From Dinochytrium kinnereticum (Eukaryota > Chytridiomycota > Chytridiomycetes > Chytridiales > Chytridiaceae): a DNA stretch of 33,062 nt. Positions 1 to 11,848 of the stretch are shown here, in pieces; within the stretch, counting starts at the first letter, position 1; every line of letters starts with the position of its first letter. The notes below the pieces were generated by a model. The model saw nothing but the letters and a program-made list of their open reading frames with translations, was not told where the DNA came from and did no database searches. Made by a program: the position numbers and the translations under genes. The stretch is taken from the NCBI GenBank assembly GCA_027604005.1, contig JADGJT010000269.1, positions 1 through 33,062 on the forward strand. Direction: 5' to 3'.

Positions 1-46
1 GAAGTTGACGTGATGGGTGGTTATAGTGTCGTCGATGAAAAAAAAA

Positions 47-1582
47 TCACCACCGCGTCGCCACAAACCTCCCAAACAACGATAACGGCGACGCACGACC
101 CCTCGCAAGCGCCTCAACCTCCTCCAAACCACCCTCTCCCAACCAAAAGACCGGGGGCACCCCACCCCCACCCCAAGGCGACACCGGCCAGACCCAAGGC
201 CTGAGGATCTTCCTGACATTAACGCGATGAGTTGGGGTGGTGGCGGTGTCGTCGATGAGGAATGAGCGGGGGTTTGTGGGGAAAGTGGATGACCAGGGTG
301 TGAGGATGCTGGCGTCTTCAAAGTGGGAGGAGGTGGGGAGGAGGAGTGGGAGGTTGTCCATGTGGATGACCTTGAGGGATGCGATGAGGGTTGCTGTGAG
401 GTGGTCGGCTGGGGTGGAGGGTGGTGTTGGTGGGTTTGTGGGTGGGTCGGCGTTGGTTGTGAGGAGGGTGTGGAGGAGGAGAGAGGAGTGGGTGCGCCGC
501 GTTGTGGGTGAGGAGGAGGAGGAGAGATGGGAGCGGTAGAGTGAGAGGTTTGCGTTAAAGTTTGTGAGAAAGGTGTTGTACTCGTTGAACCATGCCCAGA
601 GCCACCTGCTGTTGGGGGAGGAGGCCATGAGGGAGGTGTCCATCGTCTTGAGCAAGGGCAAAGGCGACGACGTGGAGGACTGGTGGCTGTTGATGGTGGT
701 GGTGTTGTCGCTGTGCGAGGTGGTGGTGGTCGTCAGGAGGATGAAGGTGCGAGAGGGTGGATGATGGGTGGTGGTGTTCTGAGAAGAGGTTCCCCTGCTT
801 TGATTGGCGGTGGAAGGATGATGATGGGTCAGAGGAGGGTTCCCTCCTCCTCCTCCTCTCGCTGTGCTTGACCGATCATTGTGAGAGGAATCTCCTCCTC
901 CTCGTCTCGCTGTGCTCGCCTGATCATTGTGAGAGGGACGGTTGAGCTTGTTGGGGAGGGTGGTGAAGACGACATCAGGATCCACCCAGACGCCACCCAA
1001 CTCGTTGAGGACGGCCAGCTTGACCCACTCTCTCCTGAAGCCCGGGTGCAGGGACCAAAAGTTTGATGGAAGAGGGACTGAGAGGGTGTTGGAGAGGGTT
1101 GAGGGGAGGAGGATGCGGATGGAGTCTTGAGAGAGGGGAAGGATGGGTGAGGAGAGGCAGCGGATCCATGAGGCGGTGAGGGCGTGAAGGATTGGAGGGA
1201 TCTGATGTGGTGATGCAGGTGATTTAGGTGAAGGTTCGTGGTAGGTCCAGATGAGAGGAGGGATGGTGATCAGATCAGGATGATCAGGATGATCAGAAGA
1301 AGAAGAAGAATAAGGAGAAGGATGGAGGGAGTGAGAGGAAGAGTGAGAGGAAGAGGAAGAGGATGAAGAAGAAGAGGAGAGGAGGTGTGAGGTGATGGCG
1401 ATGCAGTAGATGAATGCGCACAGCAGTGACCAGACAGAGATGATCCTAAAGAGGTGATGATAGTTGTGATGAGAGTGAGAGTAGTGAGAGTGATGATTGT
1501 GAGAGTGAGAGTAGTGAGAGGAGTGATGATGAGAGTGAGAGGCCCTGTTGAGCAGTGGTTGTTGTTGTTGTTGTTGAGGCAT
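47..1582 (-). CDS. Type II membrane glycosyltransferase (capsular-polysaccharide-synthesis / GT32-like), paralog 1
   Basis: A single uninterrupted 511-residue frame. The start is taken at the first ATG; an upstream TTG also lies in frame. A Gln run and a His/Ser/Tyr-rich cytosolic tail precede one membrane segment (about residues 45-65), as in Golgi type II transferases. The catalytic part carries IPPLIWTYHEP, then WVKLAVLNELGGVWVDPDVV, whose VDPD is a DXD-like nucleotide-sugar/metal site, then WAWFNEYNTFLTNF and a terminal SLFGRFV. The same landmarks occur in the neighbour at 2745-4046, so the two are paralogs. A long low-complexity insert (Thr/Ser/Gly/His-rich, with SHNDxxSTARxGGG twice) follows the DXD. 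The expected role is sugar transfer in glycan or cell-wall synthesis in the Golgi; donor and acceptor cannot be read from sequence. Confident on the fold family, unsure of substrate. Confidence 0.72.
   Translation of the reverse strand: MPQQQQQQPLLNRASHSHHHSSHYSHSHNHHSHYSHSHHNYHHLFRIISVWSLLCAFIYCIAITSHLLSSSSSSSSSSSHSSSHSLHPSPYSSSSSDHPDHPDLITIPPLIWTYHEPSPKSPASPHQIPPILHALTASWIRCLSSPILPLSQDSIRILLPSTLSNTLSVPLPSNFWSLHPGFRREWVKLAVLNELGGVWVDPDVVFTTLPNKLNRPSHNDQASTARRGGGDSSHNDRSSTARGGGGGNPPLTHHHPSTANQSRGTSSQNTTTHHPPSRTFILLTTTTTSHSDNTTTINSHQSSTSSPLPLLKTMDTSLMASSPNSRWLWAWFNEYNTFLTNFNANLSLYRSHLSSSSSPTTRRTHSSLLLHTLLTTNADPPTNPPTPPSTPADHLTATLIASLKVIHMDNLPLLLPTSSHFEDASILTPWSSTFPTNPRSFLIDDTATTPTHRVNVRKILRPWVWPVSPWGGGGVPPVFWLGEGGLEEVEALARGRASPLSLFGRFVATRW
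1471..1542. repeat. 30-bp-period tandem array coding the His/Ser/Tyr tail
   Basis: The 20-mer gagagtgagagtagtgagag occurs exactly at 1471-1490 and 1501-1520, with a partial third copy from 1531. Read on the minus strand it gives the repeated SHYSHSHN/H pattern at the N-terminus of the glycosyltransferase. Confidence 0.85.
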
Positions 1583-2230
1583 GCTAATAACAGACAATAG
1601 TAACAGACAATAGTAATGATGATGATGATATTATGGATGCTGTTAATTATTATTATAATAATATATGATACACTTGGTATCACAGGCAGTAAATTATTAA
1701 ATTATTAAATAAATAAATAAATTAAATAATTATTAATAAAGAACCATAACCATAACTCTATAGGTATGTATTATGTAATTAATTGTTAAAAATAAAGACT
1801 GAGAGAGACAAGAAAGTACCACCTGCCCTTTATTCATTCATTCATTCATTCATTCATTCATTCTTTCATTGGAAGGTGCTTGCTTGCTTCCACACAGATT
1901 ACATTTAATTAATTAATTAATTAATTAATTGATTGATTGATTGGCTGATGAGTGACATCTCTCCATCCATCCATCTAATATCTATCCTATCTATCTGTAG
2001 ACAGATGGATGTCCGTGCGTCCGTCCATGTGTCCGTCCGTGCGTGCATTCAATTCAATTATTAATATTTAATTAATATTTAATTAATATTTAATTAATTA
2101 TAATTATTTATCTATTATATAATTATTATTTCAATTCAATTCAACATGTATTAACTATCGGTACAACCAACCTTCCGCGCACGCATGGCTCACAAAAAAC
2201 AATACAAAACTCCATATACACTGATAACTT
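1583..2230. other. Non-coding, AT-rich spacer upstream of glycosyltransferase 1
   Basis: No credible frame. It is AT-rich with dense short tandem repeats and must contain the promoter of the minus-strand gene at 47-1582. No clear TATA or factor site stands out from the repeats. Confidence 0.7.
1832..2110. repeat. Cluster of tetranucleotide microsatellites
   Basis: Successive runs of ATTC/TTCA (1832-1862), TTAA (about 1903-1930), GATT (1931-1942), CCAT/ATCT (about 1962-2000), GTCC (about 2010-2045) and ATTAATATTTA-like units (about 2055-2095). Neighbouring arrays differ by single-base changes of the unit. Confidence 0.9.
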
Positions 2231-2527
2231 TCACTCATCCCTGCCCGACACAACTCTCATCCGTGGACACATGCTGCCAAAGTGCTTATCCCGATCATCC
2301 TCAAATCTGTTCATCACAATTGAAAAGCAGATTGTTATGAGGAAGGCCCCGAGGTTTACAAGTCCTTGATGATTTGTAGTCTCACTCTCTATCGTTTCGT
2401 CCGTCATGCTGCCAACCACGTCAGGGTAGCGAAGGGACGCGACCGGCTCCCGCTGTAGGGTGTGGGGGTTTACGCCGGAGCTGTCCGTTTGACATACTCT
2501 CGCTGCTGCTGCTGCTGTACACTCCAC
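2231..2527 (-). other. Possible exon or gene fragment with one hydrophobic segment
   Basis: An isolated open frame. The plausible part starts at an internal ATG (2407) and contains NHQGLVNLGAFLITICFSIV, a hydrophobic stretch after a polar start. The N-x-x-G-L-x-N-L pattern faintly recalls the first membrane segment of DGAT1/sterol acyltransferases (MBOAT family), but no further family motif follows and the frame ends at once. It could be an orphan exon, a decayed fragment or chance. No function is assigned. Confidence 0.2.
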
Positions 2528-2744
2528 TCACTCCCCCCACTTCACTCCACTCCTCACCCCTCAGACCACTCTAGCATGGCTGATTATGGTACCCAAATAT
2601 ACTTTTTGCTGCTGTTTATTGGAAAACCATGCTGGTGCTACTGTTTGAACGGCTGAAAGGAACGCCACCCTCCCCCTCAAAATACTCATTCCCCTCTCCT
2701 TTGACCCATGCGAACCAACCATCGATCCGATCCACTGAGACGTG

Positions 2745-4046
2745 TCACAGCACCCCATACCCATCCCCAAACCTCAACACATATCGGCCAAAGATGCTCT
2801 CCTTGACAGGCATCCCCGTCCGGTTCATCAGAATCTCATCAATCGCCTCCCGCGTCGGCGACCTCATCTTGTACACAAGCATCACCTCATCCCCTCTCTG
2901 AATCGGCAGAAGCAAATTCCTCGCGTACTCCCAATCATCATACCCTGACCTCTCCAGCAACTTGTAAGGCATCTCCGCAGCCTCAAACCGGTCCGGGAGA
3001 ACAATGTTGCGATACGTCAACACCCTCTGCGACGCTATCGCAAGCTTGAGGTACGAGTGGTCGTTGATGTTCTGCGTGATCCGAGCGTACCCCTCATCCC
3101 CGTGAAGATGCCGAAGGTAGTCAAGGTACTCATCCTGACACCCAAAGTTCGCAAACACGAAATTGTACTCGTTGAACCACGCTGATATCCACACCCCGTG
3201 AGGTACCGTCGCGATAAAGTAAGTCTCGTACACTGGCACATCCTTGTGAACGGTGAACCAATCCAGGTAGAACGCAAACGCCTCCGTCCTCAACCTCCTC
3301 TGCCTCTTCAAAATCATATCCAGGCTTCCCGTCAGAATCGTTGACGCGTCGATCCAGAACCCTCCATGCTCCATCAAGATGGCGAGACGCACCCAGTTGG
3401 CCTTTTGCTGTCGCGTGATGCCCTCCTCCCAAAAGTTGTGGGGAAGCGGAACGTGAACGTGATCCCACACCTCGCTCGAACAGATCAGCGTCACATTGTA
3501 CTCGGGGTTGAACCATTTCCATCCCCTCATCATCGATCGAATCATCCAAGGCACATCGTTGGGATGACCGTCCCAGAACGTCCATATCTTTCGTGGGATC
3601 TCGCGGAACTCCTTGACCGTCTTGCGTCGGGTAAAGTCCCTTCGAAAGGTTTGATCGGGCTCGTAGGTGGGGCCCTGCTCTTGGGGCGCCTCGTTCTCAT
3701 CGGGGGTTGTTGTTGTCTCTGTCGGCAGTGCTGACTCTGCGGTCATGTCCGTGGAGGGCGTGAGGAGGTTTGGAATGTGGTTGCGGGTTGAGGACAGGAA
3801 AAGAAGGAAACAGAGGAGGCAGAGGAGGGCGATGATGGTGATGGAGGATGTGACGGTTCCCTCCCTCCTTGTGGTGAAGGCTCTCGTCTTGCGGCTTGTC
3901 CCAGAGCGTCGTGATCCCGTCACAAGCAGAGCGACGGGGCTCATCATCCACCTCACAGCAGCAGCAGTAGCAGTGGTGGTGGTGTTGGTGGTCGCCAGCG
4001 ATGCGTCCCTTCCCGCGGCAGCCTCAGCGTCGTCGCTCCTCCCCAT
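2745..4046 (-). CDS. Type II membrane glycosyltransferase (capsular-polysaccharide-synthesis / GT32-like), paralog 2
   Basis: A 433-residue single-exon protein. ATG at 4046 is chosen because the longer frame begins with TTG. An Arg-rich cytosolic tail precedes a membrane segment (TIIALLCLLCFLLFLS, about residues 68-85) and an acidic/Thr stem. The catalytic domain opens with IPRKIWTFWDG, followed by ANWVRLAILMEHGGFWIDAS, WISAWFNEYNFVFANF and the terminal SIFGRYVLRFGDG. Here the DXD position reads IDAS instead of the VDPD of paralog 1, which resembles the GGxWxDA(S/T) form of capsular polysaccharide synthesis transferases. It lacks the low-complexity insert of paralog 1 and is probably the better-conserved copy. 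Likely a Golgi enzyme building a cell-wall or secreted glycan; substrate unknown. Confidence 0.78.
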   Translation of the reverse strand: MGRSDDAEAAAGRDASLATTNTTTTATAAAVRWMMSPVALLVTGSRRSGTSRKTRAFTTRREGTVTSSITIIALLCLLCFLLFLSSTRNHIPNLLTPSTDMTAESALPTETTTTPDENEAPQEQGPTYEPDQTFRRDFTRRKTVKEFREIPRKIWTFWDGHPNDVPWMIRSMMRGWKWFNPEYNVTLICSSEVWDHVHVPLPHNFWEEGITRQQKANWVRLAILMEHGGFWIDASTILTGSLDMILKRQRRLRTEAFAFYLDWFTVHKDVPVYETYFIATVPHGVWISAWFNEYNFVFANFGCQDEYLDYLRHLHGDEGYARITQNINDHSYLKLAIASQRVLTYRNIVLPDRFEAAEMPYKLLERSGYDDWEYARNLLLPIQRGDEVMLVYKMRSPTREAIDEILMNRTGMPVKESIFGRYVLRFGDGYGVL

Positions 4047-4726
4047 CCAGCCCAGAGTGCAGTGCTTGTCAACAAGATTTTCCAAACAAACCCATGCCCA
4101 GTCATTTCCCTCATCAACAGCAGTGTTTTTCTTCTTCTTTCAGCTATCCTCTGCGACAAAACGACAACTCGAGCAGAGCAACACCAGCACAGGTCCCTCT
4201 CTGCTCGCTTGCGCGGATGGGGAAGGGGGGGGGTCGCCCTGTCAATACCTGCAGGGGGAGGACGGGGAAGCGTACTACAGCTTGAAAGATGTGAAAAAAA
4301 ACAGGGGAAGGAGACTGTGGTGTTGTGTGCTGGCCATGCGCGGGGGTTCCTCTTCTTTCATCTCTTTTCACCCTCGCTCTTTTCACACGTCTGGTGCGCA
4401 AGAGTTGAGTGAGTGAGTGGTGAGAGGCCCAGACAAAAAATATAAAATAAAAAGTCAAGAAGCATAAGCAAAAACCAGAACCATCCGTCAACCAAGATAA
4501 AAAAGCAACAATAATGATCTTCTTTTATTTTTATAAAAACAACACCGTCGCGAAACAAAAACAGTACAAAAAAAAACAAACCAAACTTGCCATCATCCAT
4601 CACATCATCTAATCATCCCCCACGACCCCCCCCCCCCCCCAACAAAACAAGAAGGCTGGCCTTCCTTCTACATAACAAAACCCACTCTCCCACCACCCCA
4701 CCCACCTTAACCCAGCACGTCAACCA
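4047..4726. other. Spacer: promoter side of glycosyltransferase 2, 3' side of adenylate kinase
   Basis: No gene supported. It contains a C-run near 4628-4640 and A-rich tracts. Open frames on the plus strand here are low-complexity shadows of minus-strand coding sequence or spacer. Confidence 0.6.
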
Positions 4727-6115
<1,389 letters not shown>

Positions 6116-6344
6116 AGTGTTGTGTGCGGACTGCTGGGCAAAGAGGAAATTTTTGTGGTTGTTGGATAGGAGGGGTGAAGGGTTCGTTTATTGATTCACG
6201 CGACGGCGACGCTTCGCTTTTTCTTTCCCGTTGGGGGGTTTTGGCCGTCGCCGGGTGGTTGGAGGTAAGGCTGTGAGATGGCATTTTTTTTTGGCTGGGG
6301 GGTTGGGTTGTTTTTTTGTAGGGGGTCGCGGGTTGGAGTTGGTT

Positions 6345-9290
6345 TCAGTTGATGATGCGGTGCCTGCGATGAAAGAGAGGTGGGTTAGAGGGTTTGCTGT
6401 GGTTTTTTTGGAAGGCTGGGTCAAACCTGTTCTCCTCAATGTTCTCAAACGTCAAGATCACGAGCTGGCGTTTTGTCAGCGGTTGCTTTGTGAGCGGACA
6501 CACGTTCCTGGAGTCCTTCGATCCAAGGCATTTCATCCAAGTGTCATAGCTGCAGTGGAAAGAGAGAGAGAAGAAAGAAGAAAGAAGAATAAAGAAAGGA
6601 AGGAAGAAAGGAAAGTAAGACGCCTTTTTTCCTTGCTCTTTTTTAACCTTCCCCATTGAACAGAATAAATACCTCATAACATGCCCGTAAGGCGAGAGCG
6701 CTGGCTTCACCACCTCATCCAACGTGATCGGGTCAACAAATCCAGGAAGAGGGTTCTCAGGTTTACCCAACCCTTCCACCCCCATCACCGGCCTCCTCCT
6801 TCTCCTCCTCCGTCCAATCGCACCCCCATACTCCTCATCCTCATCCTCATCCTCCTCCTCCTCCTCCTCGTCCTCAGACCCCACTCTCCTCCTCCGTCGC
6901 CTCTTGACGCCTCTCTTCGTCGAAGGAGGGGGAAGGGACTTTCGCGTCGTCGTTTCCTCCTCCCCCTCCTCCTCCTCTACGCTGTTGGATCGGTCCTGGT
7001 TTGTTTGGACGCGGACTCGCTTGGTGGTGGTGGTTCTTTTGCAGTCGGAGGAGCTGGGACCGTCGGATCCGTCCTCTCCGGACACTCGATGACGCTTGTG
7101 GTATCGAAATGATTTCCCTGTACCGTCTTTGGCGGTGAAGAGGTATCGAAGGCTTCCCTTTTCATCCACAACGTAATTTTGGTCCTTGATCTCACCGCTT
7201 TTGAGAAGCTGACGGTAAAAGTTTGAACACTTGTTTGGTGGTGGTGGTGTTGGTGTTTTGTTTTGTTGTTGTTTGTTTTGTTTTTTGGGTTAGAAGGGTC
7301 AGGTGGTTTGCTTTTTTTGTTATTTTTTTTTGAGGGGGGGGGGGGGAGGGAGGGCGGTTCTTTGTTGTTTTCTTACTTGGTATCCTACTCGTCCTGGGAT
7401 GGCTGTTGAGAAGAGTCCCCATTGTCCATGTGATCCAGATTCGCTAAGTCTTGCCATAAACAACCTTTTCTCATCCTGACCGTACAAATCAAGTTCAGAA
7501 ACAAAAACTGAAAAGAAAAAGGAGTATAAAGGAGAGAAAGAAAATGAAAATGGAAAGACACTCAACCCTCCCTCCCCCCCCACACACACACCGACCGAAT
7601 AGGAAACATACAAAAAAAAACAACTAAAAAGGTAAAGGGCGAAAAAAAAACACCCCAAACCTCTGTCCACGGCCCATTCTTCTGCTTCTCCCCTGGAGCA
7701 TTAAATCGATAATAATAAGCATTCGGACTCGTCCCAACAGCCTGATAAGCCTTCACCCTTGCCGTGCTCCATCCCTCAAAAATGTCCTCCACATTCGCTC
7801 CAGAGTCAAGCTGCGTCAAAGCTTGGTCTATGGTCAATCGCGAGGTGATTCGGCTGTGGAATGGTATTTTTTTAGAATGGAAGGGGAGGATGAGGTTGTT
7901 GAGGGGGAAGGGGGTTGGTTGTTTTTACCCTTTAATGCCTGGCGTGGCAGATTTTTGTGCGAGACGAAGACCGGTTCCCGTCCCTGTGTTTGAACGTCTG
8001 CGACCGCGTGGTACGGATTCTGTTGCGAGAAACCCCAACCCCATAAGAAAAAACACACACCACCAACCCAACCAAATAAACAAAAGGCAGACCTTGAACC
8101 GAGCTATGCATGAATGCAATTCGTTTCCGTAACGAATGCAGGAACCCGGGTCTTGAAAAAAGAGCCAACGCTGTTTCCTTTTCGAGAGAAGGGTTGGAGT
8201 GGGGGGGGTTATGAGTTTTTTGAAACTGGGATGGGGATGGTTCAACCTCATTGCCTTCTGCATCTTTTAAGGCTTCCGATACCTCCTCTTCGGAGAGGTG
8301 CGCGTGACGGCGTCGGATGAACCAGAGTTTTCGTAGGTGTTCGCTCTTTTGGTACATCTGGAACTGGTTTTCGTTTGGTTTTGGGGATTAGTTTGGGGAG
8401 TGCTGGCTTGTTTTCTTTTCTTTTTTTAGTGTGTAAAGAAAGGGGGGGAGGGGGTGGAGAGTGGATGTAACAGATTCAACGGATCATGCATGATCTTGAG
8501 CTGGTATAGAGCAAGACGCTTGCAAACATGAACTGAAGAGAAGCAAAGCGAAAAAGAGAAAACAAACAACCTGTCGCTGCTGCAACTCAATCCGCTTCCC
8601 AATAACCTCCTTCTCCTCATCATTCGCATCCTCCCCAAAGGCGCTATCCTTTCGAAACGTCTGAAGCTTTGCTCTTTCACCCCCCCGCAACCCCCACAGA
8701 AAAGAAAAAACAACAGTCAGCCACGATTTTAAGAGGAACGGAGACGATCAAACGACTTGAGACAAAGAAGGAACCTCGTCAGTTACATTTCATGGTTAAG
8801 ACTCCTCGCTTCCTCTTTCATGGCTCTGGATTCATCCATCTTTGCCTGAAGACTTTCTTTTTGAAGCACGCCGAGATCCCTGGCCATTTTCTATGATGGA
8901 TTGCGTCAACGACCCGAACCTCACTGCCTGCAACAACACCGCTATAAAGCAGAACACAACCCCCCCCCCCCCCCCCGACACACACACACACCCACCACAT
9001 AATCCAAACCGCAAACATCAGAGCTCCGAGTGATCGCACCCCACTGCCTTAAACTCGTTCCATTCGAAGCCCGCTCAAGAACCTCAACGATTTCCCTCGC
9101 CTCATCACTCAACGCAACTGGGGAAGGCAATCAGTCGCTCAGAGCAGCGGAATGCCAACGAGGGAGATTCGCAGGGAAGGGTGAGGCACATACCGGCTTC
9201 ACTGCGTCTGGGAAAGAAGATGGACCGCCTCTCCTCGACCTCCTCCTCGCGCGGCGGAGGCTCGACCTCTTTTTTCTTTCGAGGCGGCAT
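6345..9290 (-). CDS. Coiled-coil / Myb-like / U-box-like nuclear protein, many exons
   Basis: A multi-exon gene only partly resolved. Exon 1 (9290-9194) encodes MPPRKKKEVE and leads in phase to 9117 (ALSDEAREIVEVLERA). Further supported pieces are 8890-8787 (coil LGVLQKESLQAKMDESRAMK), 8673-8571 (EEKEVIGKRIELQQRQ), about 8518-8472, 8357-8245 (LRKLWFIRRRHAHLSEEEV), one near 8100-8160, one near 7930-8030 (TQGREPVFVSHKNLPRQAL), one near 7835-7660, then a Myb/SANT-like segment NGPWTE plus DEKRLFMARL and GQWGLFSTAIPGRVGYQ (about 7480-7385). A basic/acidic low-complexity stretch follows, then a U-box/RING-like end: FVDPITLDEVVKPALSPYGH, YDTWMKCL, NVCPLTKQPLTKRQL. U-boxes usually recruit E2 enzymes, so a chromatin- or DNA-linked ubiquitin ligase is a reasonable inference. 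The last exon and the 8472/8357 junction remain uncertain. Confidence 0.6.
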
Positions 9291-9794
9291 CAATCGGTCA
9301 TGGACAAGTCTTCGGACACCTCTGAGACAAGCCTCAGAAAAACAAAAGGCCGTTGTCGGTGAAAGGCAGAGAAAAAGGATAAGAAGAAGAAAAAAAAAAA
9401 GTCGCTCAGAGGGAACGTCTGGAATCACGCAGTTTCTTCAACTGAAAGACCTCAAGACTCTGCTGCGGCTGCACGCGGGTGGGGGCGTGAGGCCCTGGCA
9501 GGAGAAGAAACCAACCCATTCTTCATCACCGTCACGCCTGAACAGACTCAAGGCGCGAGATCAACAGCACACAGGCCAGATAACATAATGAGAAAAACAA
9601 CCTGCCTCCAAGGTCATAATGATTTCGAGAAGAAGAAGAAAGATAGAAAGAATGTAGAAAGTAAACACACTTTGGTTCCTCTTCACAAAAGCTGCGAAAT
9701 CGGGATGAAAGAAAAGAAGTGAAAAAAAAAAAGGCTAGCAGCTATCCAGCAAACATAAAAAAGATAAAAAAAATGGAGCCCCCTCCAAACCCCA
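9291..9794. other. Spacer: promoter of the Myb/U-box gene and 3' side of EF-Tu
   Basis: No gene supported. It has purine-rich tracts (for example near 9380-9400 and 9720-9735) and nothing resembling an RNA gene. Confidence 0.55.
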
Positions 9795-11848
9795 TTACTC
9801 AAGGATCTTGCTAACAACACCAGTACCAACAGTCCTGCCACCCTCCCTCACAGTGAATCTCAAACCCTCATCGATAGCCATAGGCTGAGCAAGCTCAACC
9901 CTCATCTCAACGTTATCTCCAGGCATAATCATCTTGCCCTCATCCCTATTCTTGTTCCCTTCAGCATTGTCAGGCCAGTGAAGGGAGCAGGTGATGTCCA
10001 TGGTCCTAGAGTAAAGCTGGGGCTTGTAGTTGTCAACAAACGGGGTGTGGCGACCTCCTTCGTCCTTGGTCAGAATGTAGAGCTGGGAGAGGAAAGCCTT
10101 GTGGGCAGAGATGGTACCGGGGGCGGCAATGACCTGGCCACGGCGGAGCTGTTCACGCTTCAGACCACGGAGGAGGAGACCGGCGTTGTCACCAGCTTCA
10201 GCACGGTCGAGCTCTGTGGAGAAATAATCAGGGTCGAAAATGAACGTAGCGACATGAACACCAGAGGAAAACAACTGGAAAAAGGCTCCGGAGGAGCAAA
10301 GAGGACGGAAAGTGACGACGTACCCTTATGGAACATCTCGACACCAGTGATAACAGTCTTCTGGGTAGTTCCAAATCCAATAATCTCAATTTCAGTTCCC
10401 TTGGTGATAACACCACGCTCAACACGTCCAGTGGCAACAGTTCCACGTCCAGCAATCGAGAACACATCTTCCGAAATGTCAGCAAAAACAAATCCAAACT
10501 CCCACCATACAGAAAAAACGAGAGGAAAGAGAGAGAAAAACACAAACACACACCTTCAATGGGCATCAAGAACGGCTTGTCAAGGTCACGAACGGGAACA
10601 GGGATGTGGCTGTCGACAGCCTCCATAAGCTTCATGATGGCCTCCACTCCAATATCGGGCTGCTTGTTCTCAAGAGCGCAGAGGGCACTTCCGAAAATAA
10701 TGGGGGTGGTCTCGCCGTTGAATCCGTACTCAGAGAGGAGATCACGCATCTCCATTTCAACCTTTTTTTTTTTTTTGTGATGGATAGTTGGTTTAACTGC
10801 TCCATTTAGTTCATGTCCAAATGCCAAGTTTTTGCTCTGCTGAACATTGTACTTACGAGCTCAAGCATTTCCTTGTCATCGACGGCGTCCACCTTGTTGA
10901 TGAAGACAACAATATCCTGGATACCGACCTGGCGGGCAAGAAGCAAGTGCTCCTTGGTCTGAGGCATTTGGCCATCGGTAGCGGACACGACAATGATGGC
11001 ACCGTCCTATAAAAGAACAAAGAAAAGAAAAGGAGAAGGAGAAAAAACAACCGCCCAGGTCAATTATAAAGTAACAACGAAGAAAAAGAAAAAAACGAGG
11101 AATCCTCCACCCACCATCTGAGCAGCACCAGTAATCATGTTCTTGATGTAATCAGCGTGGCCAGGGCAATCCACGTGCGCGTAGTGCCTGTTCTTTGTCT
11201 CGTACTCGACGTGCGTCGAGTTGATGGTGATACCACGGGCCCTCTCCTCAGGAGCCTTGTCAATCGAAGCGTAGTCCCTGAACTCGGCACCACCAGCCTC
11301 TGCCAACACCTTGGTGATGGCAGCGGTCAGAGTTGTCTTTCCGTGGTCAACGTGGCCAATGGTTCCAATGTTGACATGGGGCTTTGCGCGGTTGTAGGCG
11401 GACATGCATCGGATGGGAGTGACGGCGGGTAGAGGAGCGGGGGAGACTTTGTTGAAGGCTGTAAATAATGAAACGGGGTGACGGAGTTGGAAGGTTGGTC
11501 AGTTGGGACATCAATCCAGTGGGGTGTTGTTGTTTGTTTTTGTTTTTTTGATGACTCCCAACCGCCTTCCCATCGACCTAAACATCCCATTCACTGCATC
11601 AATCCAATGTCAGCTTCACAAATGAATTGCCTAGAGATCCATCGTCCATATGGCCTCCGACGAGCGATTCGCATGCCTCGTCATTGTGTCCACTCATCTC
11701 TGTTGCAGCCCGCGTCAGCACCCCCAACCGACCACATCCCCCACAGGCCCTGCGCGCATTGAGTCTATTCACCTGTTCTCCCGAAGGCAGCAGCGATGCC
11801 CTCAGCCGTTCGCCCGAGGCGGTGAGCGATGCGACCCAACACGGCCAT
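9795..11848 (-). CDS. tufM: Mitochondrial elongation factor Tu, six exons
   Basis: A GTPase that delivers aminoacyl-tRNA to the mitochondrial ribosome. Exons are 11848-11773, 11458-11115, 11006-10857, 10761-10554, 10467-10324 and 10213-9795; every junction keeps phase, giving 446 residues. Exon 1 plus the start of exon 2 encode an Arg-rich, acid-poor presequence ([20 protein letters not shown] and on to [11 protein letters not shown]), consistent with mitochondrial import. GTPase motifs: GHVDHGKT (60-67), [21 protein letters not shown] and GSALCAL. The end, [13 protein letters not shown], is the classical EF-Tu C-terminus. Intron 3 ends in about twelve A before its terminal G (AAAAAG acceptor), and intron 4 ends GGAAG. 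Identification is secure. No second translation gene lies beside it. Confidence 0.96.

Noticed and set aside
3667..4416. A 249-residue plus-strand open frame
   Set aside because: It lies largely antisense to the glycosyltransferase 2 coding sequence and its promoter, with no motif and a low-complexity translation.
7320..9040. Long G/C homopolymers (near 7335-7350 and 8960-8977) as regulatory or quadruplex sites
   Set aside because: They fall within introns of the Myb/U-box gene and resemble the other homopolymer runs across the window; length is also prone to sequencing error.
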